Source: Enterocloster hominis (ex Liu et al. 2021)
GTDB lineage: Bacteria > Bacillota > Clostridia > Lachnospirales > Lachnospiraceae
NCBI GenBank assembly: GCA_014385265.1
Contig: JACRTJ010000018.1
Location: 240,060 to 304,059, forward strand
Direction: 5' to 3'
DNA length: 64,000 nt
This document shows, in pieces, positions 41,479-50,695 of this stretch; position 1 is the first letter of the stretch, and every line of letters starts with the position of its first letter. The notes beneath the pieces are model-generated. The model was not told the origin of the DNA and did no database searches. It worked only from the letters and a program-made list of their open reading frames with translations. Position numbers and translations under genes: made by a program.

Positions 41479-43317
41479 ATGAAGATCAAACGCGAGGATA
41501 TCAGAAACATAGCGATCATTGCCCATGTAGACCACGGCAAGACCACTCTGGTGGATCAGCTTCTGCGCCAGAGCGGCGTGTTCCGCGCCAACCAGGAAGT
41601 GGTGGAGCGCGTCATGGACTCCAATGACATTGAGAGAGAGCGCGGTATCACGATCCTTTCTAAGAATACCGCAGTATTTTATAAAGGTGTAAAGATCAAT
41701 ATCATCGACACGCCAGGCCATGCCGATTTCGGCGGCGAGGTAGAGCGTGTCCTTAAGATGGTGGACGGCGTGGTCCTGGTGGTGGACGCCTTTGAAGGGC
41801 CCATGCCCCAGACAAAATTCGTGCTCCAGAAGGCCCTGGAGCTGGATCTGCACGTCATCGTCTGCATCAATAAGATCGACCGTCCCGAGGCAAGACCGGC
41901 GGACGTGATCGACGAGACCCTGGAGCTTTTCATGGATCTGGACGCCTCCGACGAGCAGTTAGACTGCCCCTTTGTATATGCGTCTGCCAGGGCCGGCTTT
42001 GCAAAAAAAGAGCTGGATGATCTGGAAGTGGATATGAGCCCGTTATTTGAAACGATCATCAGCTATATCCCGGCTCCGGAGGGAGATCCGGAGGCTGATA
42101 CCCAGCTTCTCATCAGTACCATCGACTATAACGAGTACGTGGGCCGGATCGGGATCGGAAAGATCGACAACGGTTCCCTGCGGGTCAATCAGGACTGCGT
42201 CATCGTAAACCATCATGACATGGACAAGAGACGGAGAGTGAAGATCGGAAAGCTGTATGAGTTTGACGGCCTGAACCGGGTGGAGGTCCAGAGTGCAGAG
42301 ATCGGCTCCATCGTGGCTGTGTCCGGTATCCCGGATATCCACATCGGCGACACCATCTGTTCTCCGGAAAATCCGGTGGCGATCCCGTTCCAGAAGATCT
42401 CTGAGCCCACCATTTCCATGAACTTCATGGTAAACGACAGTCCCCTGGCCGGCCAGGAGGGGAAATTCATCACCTCCCGCCATATCCGGGAGCGTCTGTT
42501 CCGGGAGCTGAATACAGATGTGAGCCTGCGTGTGGAGGAGACGGATTCCGCCGACTGCTTTAAGGTTTCCGGCCGCGGCGAGCTGCATCTGTCCGTCCTC
42601 ATTGAGAACATGCGCCGGGAGGGCTTCGAGTTTGCGGTCAGCAAGGCAGAGGTGATCTATAAATACGATGAGAGAAACAGAAAGCTGGAGCCCATGGAGC
42701 TGGCCTATGTGGACGTTCCGGAGGAGTATTCCGGTTCCGTGATCCAGAAGCTCACCAGCAGAAAGGGAGAGCTTCAGGGCATGAGCCCGGCCAACGGCGG
42801 ATATACCAGACTGGAATTTTCTATCCCGTCCAGAGGTCTCATCGGCTACCGCGGCGAGTTTATGACCGATACCAAGGGAAACGGTATCTTAAATACCATC
42901 TTCGACGGCTATGCGCCGTTTAAGGGCGAGCTGAATTACAGAAAGAACGGTTCCCTGATCGCCTTCGAGGCCGGTGAATCCATCACCTACGGCCTGTTCA
43001 ACGCCCAGGAGAGAGGAAACCTCTTCATCGGGCCAGGCGTTAAGGTCTACTCCGGCATGGTGGTGGGAGAGTGCCCCAAGGCCGAGGATATTGAGCTGAA
43101 CGTATGCAAGACAAAGAAGCTGACCAACACGCGTTCCTCCAGCTCCGACGAGGCTCTTAAGCTGACTCCGCCCAAGGACATGAGCCTGGAGCAGTGCCTG
43201 GATTTTATCGACACCGACGAGCTCCTGGAGGTAACACCCAAAAACTTAAGGATCAGAAAGAAGATCCTGGATCCCACCCTGAGAAAGAGGGCCATGATCA
43301 GCAAGAAAAACCAGTAA
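41479..43317 (+). CDS. typA: Ribosome-associated translational GTPase TypA/BipA
   Basis: 612-residue GTPase. G1 AHVDHGKTT, switch region ERERGITI, G3 DTPGHADFGGEVERVL and G4 NKIDRPEARP are intact, followed by EF-G-like domains and the BipA-specific C-terminal domain (GLFNAQERG ... TRSSSSDEALKLTPP). TypA helps ribosome assembly and growth under stress or cold. AAAGAGGAG precedes the ATG. Full length for the family. Confidence 0.95.
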   Translation: MKIKREDIRNIAIIAHVDHGKTTLVDQLLRQSGVFRANQEVVERVMDSNDIERERGITILSKNTAVFYKGVKINIIDTPGHADFGGEVERVLKMVDGVVLVVDAFEGPMPQTKFVLQKALELDLHVIVCINKIDRPEARPADVIDETLELFMDLDASDEQLDCPFVYASARAGFAKKELDDLEVDMSPLFETIISYIPAPEGDPEADTQLLISTIDYNEYVGRIGIGKIDNGSLRVNQDCVIVNHHDMDKRRRVKIGKLYEFDGLNRVEVQSAEIGSIVAVSGIPDIHIGDTICSPENPVAIPFQKISEPTISMNFMVNDSPLAGQEGKFITSRHIRERLFRELNTDVSLRVEETDSADCFKVSGRGELHLSVLIENMRREGFEFAVSKAEVIYKYDERNRKLEPMELAYVDVPEEYSGSVIQKLTSRKGELQGMSPANGGYTRLEFSIPSRGLIGYRGEFMTDTKGNGILNTIFDGYAPFKGELNYRKNGSLIAFEAGESITYGLFNAQERGNLFIGPGVKVYSGMVVGECPKAEDIELNVCKTKKLTNTRSSSSDEALKLTPPKDMSLEQCLDFIDTDELLEVTPKNLRIRKKILDPTLRKRAMISKKNQ

Positions 43318-43355
43318 TCGGATACAAAAAGAAAATGGCGGAAAACGCCGGAAGG

Positions 43356-43403
43356 AACCGGGGGCATGTTTCTGTGGAACCACAGGGACATCCCCGGTTT
43401 TTA
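43356..43403 (+). terminator. Terminator after typA
   Basis: AACCGGGG and CCCCGGTT form the outer stem with an inner CTGTGG/CCACAG stem, followed by five T. Confidence 0.85.
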
Positions 43404-43426
43404 TACTGAAAACAGGGGAGAGCATT

Positions 43427-43888
43427 ATGATACAGATTCTTGTGAGCGCCTGTCTTACAGGCGAGAACTGCAAGTGGGATGGAGGAAATAACAGAAATGA
43501 AGCGCTTCTGGATTTTATGGAGCGAATGAAGGGAAAGGCAGAATTCCATCCGGTCTGCCCGGAGCAGCTGGGAGGGCTTTCCACCCCGAGACCGGCTTCT
43601 GAGGTGCGGGAGAACGACGGAGTCGTTGTCAATACAGAGGACAGGAATGTGACTGCTGAATTTCTCCTGGGAGCGGATCTGGCGTTAAGAGAAGCAAAAA
43701 AATATGGCTGCACCATCGCCATCTTAAAAGAAAAAAGTCCTTCCTGCGGATGCAGCGGCATTTATAACGGAAGCTTTTCCCATACCCTGGTCCCGGGTAT
43801 GGGAAAAACCGCGGCCCTTTTATCCGGATATGGGATCCGGGTGGTGGGCGAATCCCAGATCGGAGAGCTGGAAAAGGAGCTGCGATAG
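43427..43888 (+). CDS. DUF523 family protein
   Basis: 153 residues starting ILVSACLTGENCKWDGG and containing VCPEQLGGL and KEKSPSCGC. These conserved Cys motifs are diagnostic of DUF523. The function is unknown; the invariant Cys suggest metal or cluster binding. AGAACAGGGGAGAG-like sequence precedes the start, and the gene lies just after the typA terminator. Confidence 0.88.
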   Translation: MIQILVSACLTGENCKWDGGNNRNEALLDFMERMKGKAEFHPVCPEQLGGLSTPRPASEVRENDGVVVNTEDRNVTAEFLLGADLALREAKKYGCTIAILKEKSPSCGCSGIYNGSFSHTLVPGMGKTAALLSGYGIRVVGESQIGELEKELR

Positions 43889-44533
43889 TTACTGGGCTCC
43901 CGGGAGGTTCCAGTCATACTTTCTGGCCAGAAGACGGATCATCACCACGATGGAGGAGCTTAAAAACATGGACAGGTTGTGGTCTGCGGCCTGCATAAAG
44001 AGCAGATAGGAGACGGCTCCGGCAATGGAGGCGCAGGCGTAGATATGCTTCCTAAGGACCACAGGGGTCTGTCCGGAAAGGATGTCACGGAGGATCCCTC
44101 CTCCCACGCCGGTGATGACACCCAGAAAGGCGCAGAGGAAGCCGTTGTTTCCAAAACCGGCGCTGATGGCCATGTTGACTCCGGTGGCAGTGAAAAGCCC
44201 AAGTCCCACTGCGTCCAGGAAATTCATGATATTGTCATAGGTCTCCCCCTGGAGATGCAGGAGCTGGCTCCATTTCATCCGGATGGTCAGAAACATACAG
44301 TTGACGGTCCAGAAGGCGATGATGGTGTTGGTGGGATCCAGGAACATTCCCGGAGGCGTCTGGCCGATGAGGATATCCCGGCACATCCCTCCGCCCACGG
44401 CGGTGGTGACGCCCAGGACCACGATCCCCAGATAATCCAGGCGGCGCTTTACGGCCACCATGGCGCCGGAGCTGGCAAAGGCAATGGTCCCGATGATCTC
44501 CAGGATCTTATAAACATTGATATCGGGCAGCAT
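43889..44533 (-). CDS. TRIC-type/UPF0126 membrane protein
   Basis: 214 residues, about seven hydrophobic helices in two repeats. Each half has a glycine-rich signature: TTAVGGGMCRDIL near residue 43 and ITGVGGGILRDIL near 132. Bacterial TRIC homologues form trimeric cation channels or transport small solutes. Its stop adjoins the DUF523 stop; both genes converge. Upstream lies a degenerate 28-bp repeat. Confidence 0.85.
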   Translation of the reverse strand: MLPDINVYKILEIIGTIAFASSGAMVAVKRRLDYLGIVVLGVTTAVGGGMCRDILIGQTPPGMFLDPTNTIIAFWTVNCMFLTIRMKWSQLLHLQGETYDNIMNFLDAVGLGLFTATGVNMAISAGFGNNGFLCAFLGVITGVGGGILRDILSGQTPVVLRKHIYACASIAGAVSYLLFMQAADHNLSMFLSSSIVVMIRLLARKYDWNLPGAQ

Positions 44534-44594
44534 GATCTCTCCTTTTCATATACTGCGGACGGATCGGCGGTCATGGGCGTTTTCCAGGGCTGGC

Positions 44595-44758
44595 CGGGAT
44601 CGGGGTGATCCCGGCGGGCCGCTGGGGTGCTGCCAGTCCCGTCCAGCTGCTGGAACGCCACCGGTCCCGGCGGACATCCGGAGCATGGCTGGTCCCAGAA
44701 GACATCCGGAACGCGGCCAGTCCCGGCAGGCTACTGGAACACGGTCGCTCCGGCGTAC
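44595..44758. repeat. Degenerate 28-bp tandem repeat array
   Basis: Five complete 28-bp units start at 44595, 44623, 44651, 44679 and 44707, with a partial sixth from 44735. Each begins YGG and has TCCC at positions 15-18; the best-kept pair of adjacent units starts at 44651 and 44679. The array fills the gap upstream of the TRIC-type gene and runs into the 3' end of the metallopeptidase gene. The period is not a multiple of three, and there are no spacers. Confidence 0.65.
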
Positions 44759-45825
44759 TGGTTGAACAGCTGCTTCACATAGACCACCTTCTGAAAATAC
44801 TCCGCCGCCATATTGCCGCAGTTTACTGCCTCCTGCAGCTCCGCTGTGGAGAAAGCCATGGCATCGGAGAATGTCTCAGCAAAGTCCTCTGAAAATGAGG
44901 TTGCTGCATAATCCCGCTTAAAGCAGGGCGGTACGCCTCCCTCCTGCATGGCAAGAGGAGCGCCGTTATAATAGTAGTTGAGATCATACACATGTCCGCC
45001 GTTCATTGCCGCAAAGTCCTGGCGGAGCTTTCCTCCGGAGGCTTTACTCAGGGTCGATTCCATTGCGTGGCCCAGTTCGTGGCATGCCGGGATCAGATAA
45101 CCATTGGTCTCGACCGTGTTGGAATCGTAGGAATAGGTTCCATCGACCCACCCGTTGGCATTTTTATTCCCCTCAGAATCAATATAGATGGATTGGAATT
45201 TTAAAGGCTTTCCCGTAGCCGCCTGGGTGGCATCGGCAATGATCCGGATACTGCCTGCCGGACAAAGAGCCAGGATCTTCTTCACTGTGCGGGCAAATTT
45301 ATGTCTCTCATCAACAGAAAACGCCTTTCTATGGGAAAGGGATACTCCATACTGTGTCTGGATCTCTGCCTCCAGCTGGGCCAGATGCTCTGCAATCTCC
45401 GCGTCGATGGCAGCCTTTGCTTCCTCTGTGTATTCTCTTATACGTCCCTGGGGATCGCAGTACAGGGTGTAGGTGGAGAAGGTTCCATCGGAATTTTTAT
45501 GACTATGTGTTACCAGTGCCACCTTCTGCTGTTTTGAGTTTTCCAGATAGATGACCTGTCCGTTGTATTCAAACAGACCTGTATTGCCGACCGCGGAAAC
45601 CAGACCAGGCATTTTAGCATAATATTCCTCCTCGTAGGGCTGAAGGAATCCGTCCTGGTATTGGGACTTAATGACGATCGGGTAGCCTGTGGCACCGTAT
45701 TGGGGCGCTACCCGCATGGGCTCTATACCGAAATCTGCCCGGGCGGGCAGAGCAGAAGCGTTAAAAAGTGAAGCTGCAAGAAATAAAGCCATCAGGCTTT
45801 TTCTTAAAAAGGATCTCTTTCTCAT
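44731..45825 (-). CDS. Secreted zinc metallopeptidase-like protein (HELGH)
   Basis: 364 residues. MRKRSFLRKSLMALFLAASL begins a typical signal peptide, with a likely cut after ALPARA (about residue 30). The active-site motif HELGHA (HExxH) lies near residue 248, and SEDFAETFSDAM near 310 offers a third Glu ligand as in gluzincin-like peptidases. Start at 45825 has AAGGAGAAA upstream; the open frame extends further but lacks sense. I do not recognise a named peptidase family; the target, likely extracellular, is unknown. Its last codons fall in the 28-bp repeat. Confidence 0.75.
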   Translation of the reverse strand: MRKRSFLRKSLMALFLAASLFNASALPARADFGIEPMRVAPQYGATGYPIVIKSQYQDGFLQPYEEEYYAKMPGLVSAVGNTGLFEYNGQVIYLENSKQQKVALVTHSHKNSDGTFSTYTLYCDPQGRIREYTEEAKAAIDAEIAEHLAQLEAEIQTQYGVSLSHRKAFSVDERHKFARTVKKILALCPAGSIRIIADATQAATGKPLKFQSIYIDSEGNKNANGWVDGTYSYDSNTVETNGYLIPACHELGHAMESTLSKASGGKLRQDFAAMNGGHVYDLNYYYNGAPLAMQEGGVPPCFKRDYAATSFSEDFAETFSDAMAFSTAELQEAVNCGNMAAEYFQKVVYVKQLFNQYAGATVFQ

Positions 45826-45974
45826 TTCATTTCTCCTTATATAAAATGCGGCTGGCCTGCGCTCCGGCGCGGCGGCAGGGACGATGCGGGTCTGCGGAAA
45901 CAGTGTCGGACCGCAGAGACAGGGCCGGACCCTGCGGCCCAGCCGGTTTATCTTATACCAGATTCCCAATGCTG

Positions 45975-46026
45975 ATAAAGGGGCTGCATCACCGCTCCGG
46001 TACAGAGCGCTTCCATACAGCCCCTT
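45975..46026 (-). terminator. Probable terminator of the carbamate kinase gene
   Basis: AAGGGGCTG (45978-45986) and CAGCCCCTT (46018-46026) form a stem with an inner GCGCTC/GGAGCGG-like pairing; the minus-strand tail is only TTTATC. Confidence 0.5.
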
Positions 46027-46059
46027 CCATGGTTTTCCAGATATGTTCCGGCTCCGGGA

Positions 46060-46989
46060 CTATGCGATGGTGGTGCCGCCCCGTCCGGCCAGGGCGTCTT
46101 TTGCCATATCCATGGAGGTGATGATGGCGTGGCGGCCCTTTCCTGCGTTTATGAAGTCGATGGAGGCCTCGATCTTAGGCAGCATGGAGCCTGCGGAGAA
46201 CTGGCCTTCTTTTGCGTAGCGGTCTGCGTCGGCGGCAGTGACCTTGTCCAGATGGACCTCGTGATCCGTGCCGTAATTGAGGGAAACATTGTCAACGCCG
46301 GTTAGGAACATTAAAACGTCGGCGTCGGTTTCCTTTGCCAGGAGCCCTGCGGCCCGGTCTTTTTCGATGATGGCGCTGGCGCCCTTCAGGCTGGATCCCT
46401 GCTCCATAACAGGGATTCCGCCGCCGCCTGCGGCGATGACAAGCTGGTCTGCCTCCAGAAGGGCCTTGATGGCGTCGATCTCCACGATGGCCACAGGTCT
46501 GGGAGCGGCCACGATCCGGCGGTAGCCGTTTTCTGTCTTAACGGTGAAATTGCCCTTTTCCTCTTCAGCCTTTGCCTCCTCGGCGGTCATGGTACGGCCC
46601 ACCACCTTAAGAGGAGTGTAGGAGGATTCGTCATAGGGATCCACGGTCACCTGGGTCAGGATCGTGGATACGGGCTTGTAGATCCCGCGCTTGATGAGCT
46701 CTGTACGCAGGGCGTTCTGGAGATCATATCCGATATATCCCTGGCTCATGGCAGAGCAGACAGACATGGGAGCCGGAGTGTACTCCTTATGCTCCCGGGC
46801 CAGTTCGTTCAGGGCTGTATGGATCATTCCCAGCTGGGGAGTATTTCCGTGGGTGATGGCCACCTGCCAGCCGTTCTGGATAAAATCTGCAATGGTCTTT
46901 GCGGCTTTGGCAACCGCTGCCTTCTGTTCCGGAAGATTGGTTCCCAGGGCGTCGTGGCCCAGGGCCAGTACAAGTCTCTTTTTTGCCAT
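46060..46989 (-). CDS. arcC: Carbamate kinase family protein
   Basis: 309-residue amino acid kinase. Hallmarks: THGNTPQLG (about residues 47-55), the substrate loop AAGGGGIPV (about 189-197), DKD-like region IEKDRAAGLLA, and GSMLPKIEA near 269. The N-terminal phosphate loop, usually LGGNAL, reads LGHDALG. Carbamate kinase makes ATP from carbamoyl phosphate in arginine, agmatine or purine breakdown. No arcA, arcB or ygf-type genes adjoin, so the source of carbamoyl phosphate is not evident here. GAAAGGAAC precedes the start. Confidence 0.88.
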   Translation of the reverse strand: MAKKRLVLALGHDALGTNLPEQKAAVAKAAKTIADFIQNGWQVAITHGNTPQLGMIHTALNELAREHKEYTPAPMSVCSAMSQGYIGYDLQNALRTELIKRGIYKPVSTILTQVTVDPYDESSYTPLKVVGRTMTAEEAKAEEEKGNFTVKTENGYRRIVAAPRPVAIVEIDAIKALLEADQLVIAAGGGGIPVMEQGSSLKGASAIIEKDRAAGLLAKETDADVLMFLTGVDNVSLNYGTDHEVHLDKVTAADADRYAKEGQFSAGSMLPKIEASIDFINAGKGRHAIITSMDMAKDALAGRGGTTIA

Positions 46990-47136
46990 ATGGATCAGTT
47001 CCTTTCACTGGATTGTTCTATTTCTCCTATCATATCACATTTTTTCGGCGGGTGGAAGGAAATTTTTGCAATTTTACCACAAGTATGCTATGATGATGGA
47101 AGATATGGCAAAATCTGACCTTAGGAGGAAGAAAAA

Positions 47137-48156
47137 TTGAAGCTGTTATCAATCGCAATCCCATGCTATAACTCGGCAGCGTATATGGAAAACTGCATCC
47201 GGTCCCTTCTGCCTGGCGGTGACGAGGTGGAGATCCTCATTGTGGACGACGGATCCCAGAAGGATAATACGGGTGAGATCGCAGACCGGTATGAACGGGA
47301 ATATCCGGGGATCTGCCGCGCCATCCATCAGGAAAACGGCGGTCATGGCGCAGCCGTAAACGCAGGCCTCCGGGAGGCCACAGGCATTTTCTTCAAGGTA
47401 GTGGACAGCGACGACTGGGTCAATAAGCAGGCGTATGTGCAGGTGTTAAATACGCTGCGCCGGTTCGTGTACGGAAAGGATACCCTGGATATGCTGATCA
47501 CCAACTTTGTGTATGAGAAGCAGGGTGCGAAGCATAAAAAAGTAATGAACTACAACACAGCCCTTCCCAAAAACGAGGTGTTCACCTGGGATGATGTGAA
47601 GGTGTTCATCGCGGGCCAGTACATCCTGATGCATTCGGTCATTTACCGGACCGAGCTTTTAAGGGACTGCGGCCTGGAGCTTCCCATGCATACGTTCTAT
47701 GTGGACAATATCTTCGTTTACGAGCCCCTTCCCCATGTACGGAAGATGTACTATCTGGATGTGAATTTTTACCGGTATTTCATCGGCCGCTCGGACCAGT
47801 CGGTCAACGAGCAGGTGATGATCGGCCGCATCGACCAGCAGATCCGGGTGACAAAGCTGATGATGGGCTATTATGATGTGACGAAGCTTCAGAATAAGAA
47901 GCTGAGGCGGTATATGACAAGGTATCTGGAGATCATGATGGTGGTCAGCTCCATCCTGGCGATCCGGTCCGGGACCGATGAAAATATGGCGAAAAAGAAG
48001 GAGCTCTGGGAGTATGTGAAGAAAACCAATCCCAGGCTGTACATACGGCTCCGGTTCGGCTTCCTGGGCCAGGGAATGAACCTTCCCGGCAAGGGAGGAA
48101 GACAGATCTCCATTGCCGGATATAAGATCGCACAGAAGTTTTTTGGATTTAACTGA
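47137..48156 (+). CDS. Family 2 glycosyltransferase
   Basis: 339 residues with a GT-A fold: SIAIPCYNSAAYMENCI at the N-terminus, LIVDDGSQKDNT (nucleotide-sugar site) and KVVDSDDWVN (DxD-like, near residue 90). The C-terminal part is basic and without membrane helices. Start is TTG 47137 with TTAGGAGGAA upstream. It stands alone, so the glycan it builds is unknown; wall or surface polysaccharide is likely. Confidence 0.87.
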   Translation: MKLLSIAIPCYNSAAYMENCIRSLLPGGDEVEILIVDDGSQKDNTGEIADRYEREYPGICRAIHQENGGHGAAVNAGLREATGIFFKVVDSDDWVNKQAYVQVLNTLRRFVYGKDTLDMLITNFVYEKQGAKHKKVMNYNTALPKNEVFTWDDVKVFIAGQYILMHSVIYRTELLRDCGLELPMHTFYVDNIFVYEPLPHVRKMYYLDVNFYRYFIGRSDQSVNEQVMIGRIDQQIRVTKLMMGYYDVTKLQNKKLRRYMTRYLEIMMVVSSILAIRSGTDENMAKKKELWEYVKKTNPRLYIRLRFGFLGQGMNLPGKGGRQISIAGYKIAQKFFGFN

Positions 48157-48186
48157 TCCCCGTCCCGCCGGACGGGAAGGAAAAAG

Positions 48187-48228
48187 AAAGGGCTGGGCGC
48201 AGTATTTAACTGCGGACCAGCCTTTTTA
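48187..48228. terminator. Bidirectional terminator between glycosyltransferase and aroA
   Basis: AAGGGCTGG ... CCAGCCTTTTT outer stem with CGCAG/CTGCG inner stem. It overlaps the aroA stop; T-runs exist in both directions. Confidence 0.75.
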
Positions 48229-49486
48229 GATCTGTATAAAAATCAGGATAGGAAATGGAAACACAGTCGGCGTCCTGAAGCTCGGTGCTGCCCTCGGCGG
48301 CAAGGGCGGCAATGGCGAAGGTCATGGCGAGCCTGTGGTCCTTATGGGCGGAGATGGACGCGCCGTGGAGAGGACGGCCGCCGTCGATGATCATGCCGTC
48401 GTCGGTCTCAGTGACGTCGGCTCCCATGGCCCTTAGATTTTCTGCCACAAGGGCGATCCGGTTGGATTCCTTGACCTTTAATTCAGCGGCGTCTTTAATG
48501 ACGGTGCGGCCCTGGGCAAAGCAGGCCATAAGGGCAACTGTGGGAAGCTCGTCAATCATGGCGGGAATGACGGAGCCCTGGATCACCGTACCATGGAGGC
48601 TGCTGGAGCGTACCAGCAGGTCGGCGGTGGGCTCAGAGCCGCTGTGGTCCTGGTTTATAAGGGTCAGGTCAGCTCCCATGGCCTTACAGACCGTAAGAAG
48701 GCCGGCGCGGGTGGGATTGATCCCTACGTTTTTAATGAGCACCTCAGAGTTGGGAAGGATCATTCCTGCGGCGGCAAAGTACACGGCGGAGGAGATATCC
48801 CCGGGGACGGTGATCCGGTTCCCGTAAAGCTCCGGCGTCTGGCGGACCGTGGCGGTGGAGCCCTCGGTGCGGATATCCGCGCCAAAGAATTTCAGCATCA
48901 GCTCCGTATGGTTCCTGGAGATCTGGGGCTCTGTGACACGGGTCTCCCCTTCGGCATAAAGGCCAGCCAGGAGAATGGCCGACTTTACCTGGGCAGAGGC
49001 CACAGGAGAGTCGTAGCAGATCCCGGAAAGAGGTTTTCCGGTGATCTGGAGCGGCGCACAGCCATTTTCATGGATGCTTTTTATATCTGCCCCCATCATG
49101 GAAAGAGGGGTGATGATCCGGCCCATGGGCCGCTTCTGGATGGAGGCGTCGCCGGTGAGAACGGCAGAAAAGCCCTGGGCTGCCAGGATCCCGGAAATGA
49201 GCCGGGTGGTGGTGCCGCTGTTTCCGCAGTCCAGGGGGACTGAGGGAGCCGAAAGACCATGGAGGCCTTTGCCGTGGACTGTGACCACGCCGTTTTTGTT
49301 TTCAATGTCCACGCCCATATGGCGGAAGCAGGAGATGGTGGAGAGGCAGTCGGCCCCCTCCAGAAAGCCATGGATCTCCGTGGTTCCTCTGGCGATGGAG
49401 CCCAGCATGACGCTGCGGTGGGAAATGGATTTATCACCGGGGACTGTAACGGAGCCCCGGATGCTTTTTGCGGGAGAGAGTTTCAT
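48206..49486 (-). CDS. aroA: 3-phosphoshikimate 1-carboxyvinyltransferase (EPSP synthase)
   Basis: 426-residue shikimate pathway enzyme. PGDKSISHRSVML at the N-terminus, GNSGTTTRL near residue 90, QKRPMGRI, and HKDHRLAM near 385 are the classic motifs. ATG 49486 with TGAGG ahead is preferred over a start 12 bases upstream. It follows tyrA by 14 bases and forms an aromatic amino acid operon with it. The motif GNSGTT rather than GNAGTA places it among class II-like enzymes by pattern. Confidence 0.95.
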   Translation of the reverse strand: MKLSPAKSIRGSVTVPGDKSISHRSVMLGSIARGTTEIHGFLEGADCLSTISCFRHMGVDIENKNGVVTVHGKGLHGLSAPSVPLDCGNSGTTTRLISGILAAQGFSAVLTGDASIQKRPMGRIITPLSMMGADIKSIHENGCAPLQITGKPLSGICYDSPVASAQVKSAILLAGLYAEGETRVTEPQISRNHTELMLKFFGADIRTEGSTATVRQTPELYGNRITVPGDISSAVYFAAAGMILPNSEVLIKNVGINPTRAGLLTVCKAMGADLTLINQDHSGSEPTADLLVRSSSLHGTVIQGSVIPAMIDELPTVALMACFAQGRTVIKDAAELKVKESNRIALVAENLRAMGADVTETDDGMIIDGGRPLHGASISAHKDHRLAMTFAIAALAAEGSTELQDADCVSISYPDFYTDLKRLVRS

Positions 49487-49500
49487 GGAATGCCTCATTT

Positions 49501-50595
49501 CTATTTAATAAGCGTATAGTTGTATTTTTTCAGCAGCTCATAGGCCCTGGTTTCGGAGTCCTGGTTATAAAAGGAGATCCGGAGAGCGCCCTCGCCCTCT
49601 TCCCGGCTATGGTTGATGCCGATGTTTTTGATGTTGATGCCCTTGGAGGCCAGGAGCACGGCCAGAGTGGAAATGGAGCCAGGTTCGTCCACGATATCCA
49701 CGGTAAAGGAATAATCCGGGGCCACGGGGCCGCGGCTGTGGCTGGAGAAGGTGTTGCGGTATGCGCCCGACTCTTCAAACAGCCGGTGGATGGAGCTTCC
49801 ATCCCGGCGGTCCAGCTCCTCATATATGGTTTCAAGAGACTGGATGTACCGGCGCAGCAGTACCTTGATATTCTCCGTATTGGTCATGCAGATCTGCTCC
49901 CACATGATCGGGGAGGAGGAGGCGATCCTGGTAATGTCCTTAAAGCCTCCGGCGGCGATGGTCCGCATGAGCTCCTCCTCATTGTCATTATCCCTTACGA
50001 GATTCACCAGACTGGAGGCCACCAGATGGGGCAGATGGCTGACGGCGGCCACAGAAAAATCGTGCTGCCGGTAATCGGTGACCATGGGAATGGCTCCAAT
50101 GGACAGGGCCACCCGCCGGATCCGTCCGATCTGCTCCGGGGTGCTCTTTTCTGTGGGCGTGATCATATAGTATGCGTTTTCCAGGAGATGGTCTGTGGAG
50201 TTCTCATAGCCGGTCTTTTCTGATCCGGCCATGGGATGGCCGCCCACAAAGACCTCCTCCATACCCAGCCGCTTTACGGTCTCATGGATATCCGTTTTGG
50301 TGCTCCCCACGTCTGTGACCAGGGCGCCGGGCTTTAAAAGCGGGCGGATCTGCTCCAGATAGGAAGCATTATATTCCACCGGGGTGCAGAGAAAGACCAG
50401 ATCGCACCAGGAGATCTCCTCGCCGATGCCGTCCAGGATCACGTCCACGACGCCATCTCTTTTTGCCTGCTCCAGCTTATCCCGGCTCCTCATATATGCC
50501 ATGATCCGCACGTCCCTGCGGCTTCTTTTTATTCCCCGGGCAATGGAACCGCCGATCAGTCCCAGCCCGATAAAACCGATGGTCAAATCTTTCAT
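49501..50595 (-). CDS. tyrA: Prephenate dehydrogenase with ACT domain
   Basis: 364 residues. The NAD-binding GLGLIGGSIARG starts near residue 9, followed by VGSTK and GGHPMAGSEKTG near 130-142, the substrate region. The C-terminal 75 residues form an ACT domain (VDIVDEPGSISTLA ... INIKNIGINHS), which senses tyrosine. ATG 50595 has AGGAGG at good distance. It makes hydroxyphenylpyruvate for tyrosine and is cotranscribed with aroA. Confidence 0.95.
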   Translation of the reverse strand: MKDLTIGFIGLGLIGGSIARGIKRSRRDVRIMAYMRSRDKLEQAKRDGVVDVILDGIGEEISWCDLVFLCTPVEYNASYLEQIRPLLKPGALVTDVGSTKTDIHETVKRLGMEEVFVGGHPMAGSEKTGYENSTDHLLENAYYMITPTEKSTPEQIGRIRRVALSIGAIPMVTDYRQHDFSVAAVSHLPHLVASSLVNLVRDNDNEEELMRTIAAGGFKDITRIASSSPIMWEQICMTNTENIKVLLRRYIQSLETIYEELDRRDGSSIHRLFEESGAYRNTFSSHSRGPVAPDYSFTVDIVDEPGSISTLAVLLASKGINIKNIGINHSREEGEGALRISFYNQDSETRAYELLKKYNYTLIK

Positions 50596-50617
50596 AATCA
50601 AGTCCTCCTGGAATTAA

Positions 50618-50646
50618 ATTTTAAATCACCCCCTGGTAAATGTCAA
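50618..50646 (-). promoter_or_regulatory. Promoter of tyrA-aroA
   Basis: On the minus strand TTGACA (50641-50646) and TAAAAT (50618-50623) are 17 bp apart, 23 bases before the start codon. Confidence 0.8.
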
Positions 50647-50670
50647 CAAAAAACTCAGCGCACTAAAGCG

Positions 50671-50695
50671 AAAAAGCCATTGAAGGGCTGGCTTT
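50671..50695 (-). terminator. Terminator of the otnKC fusion gene
   Basis: AAAGCCA and TGGCTTT stem followed by TTTCGC on the minus strand, adjoining the stop codon. Confidence 0.7.

Noticed and set aside
44595..44758. 28-bp repeats as a CRISPR array
   Set aside because: Units are directly adjacent without unique spacers, are strongly diverged, and no cas genes are in the window.
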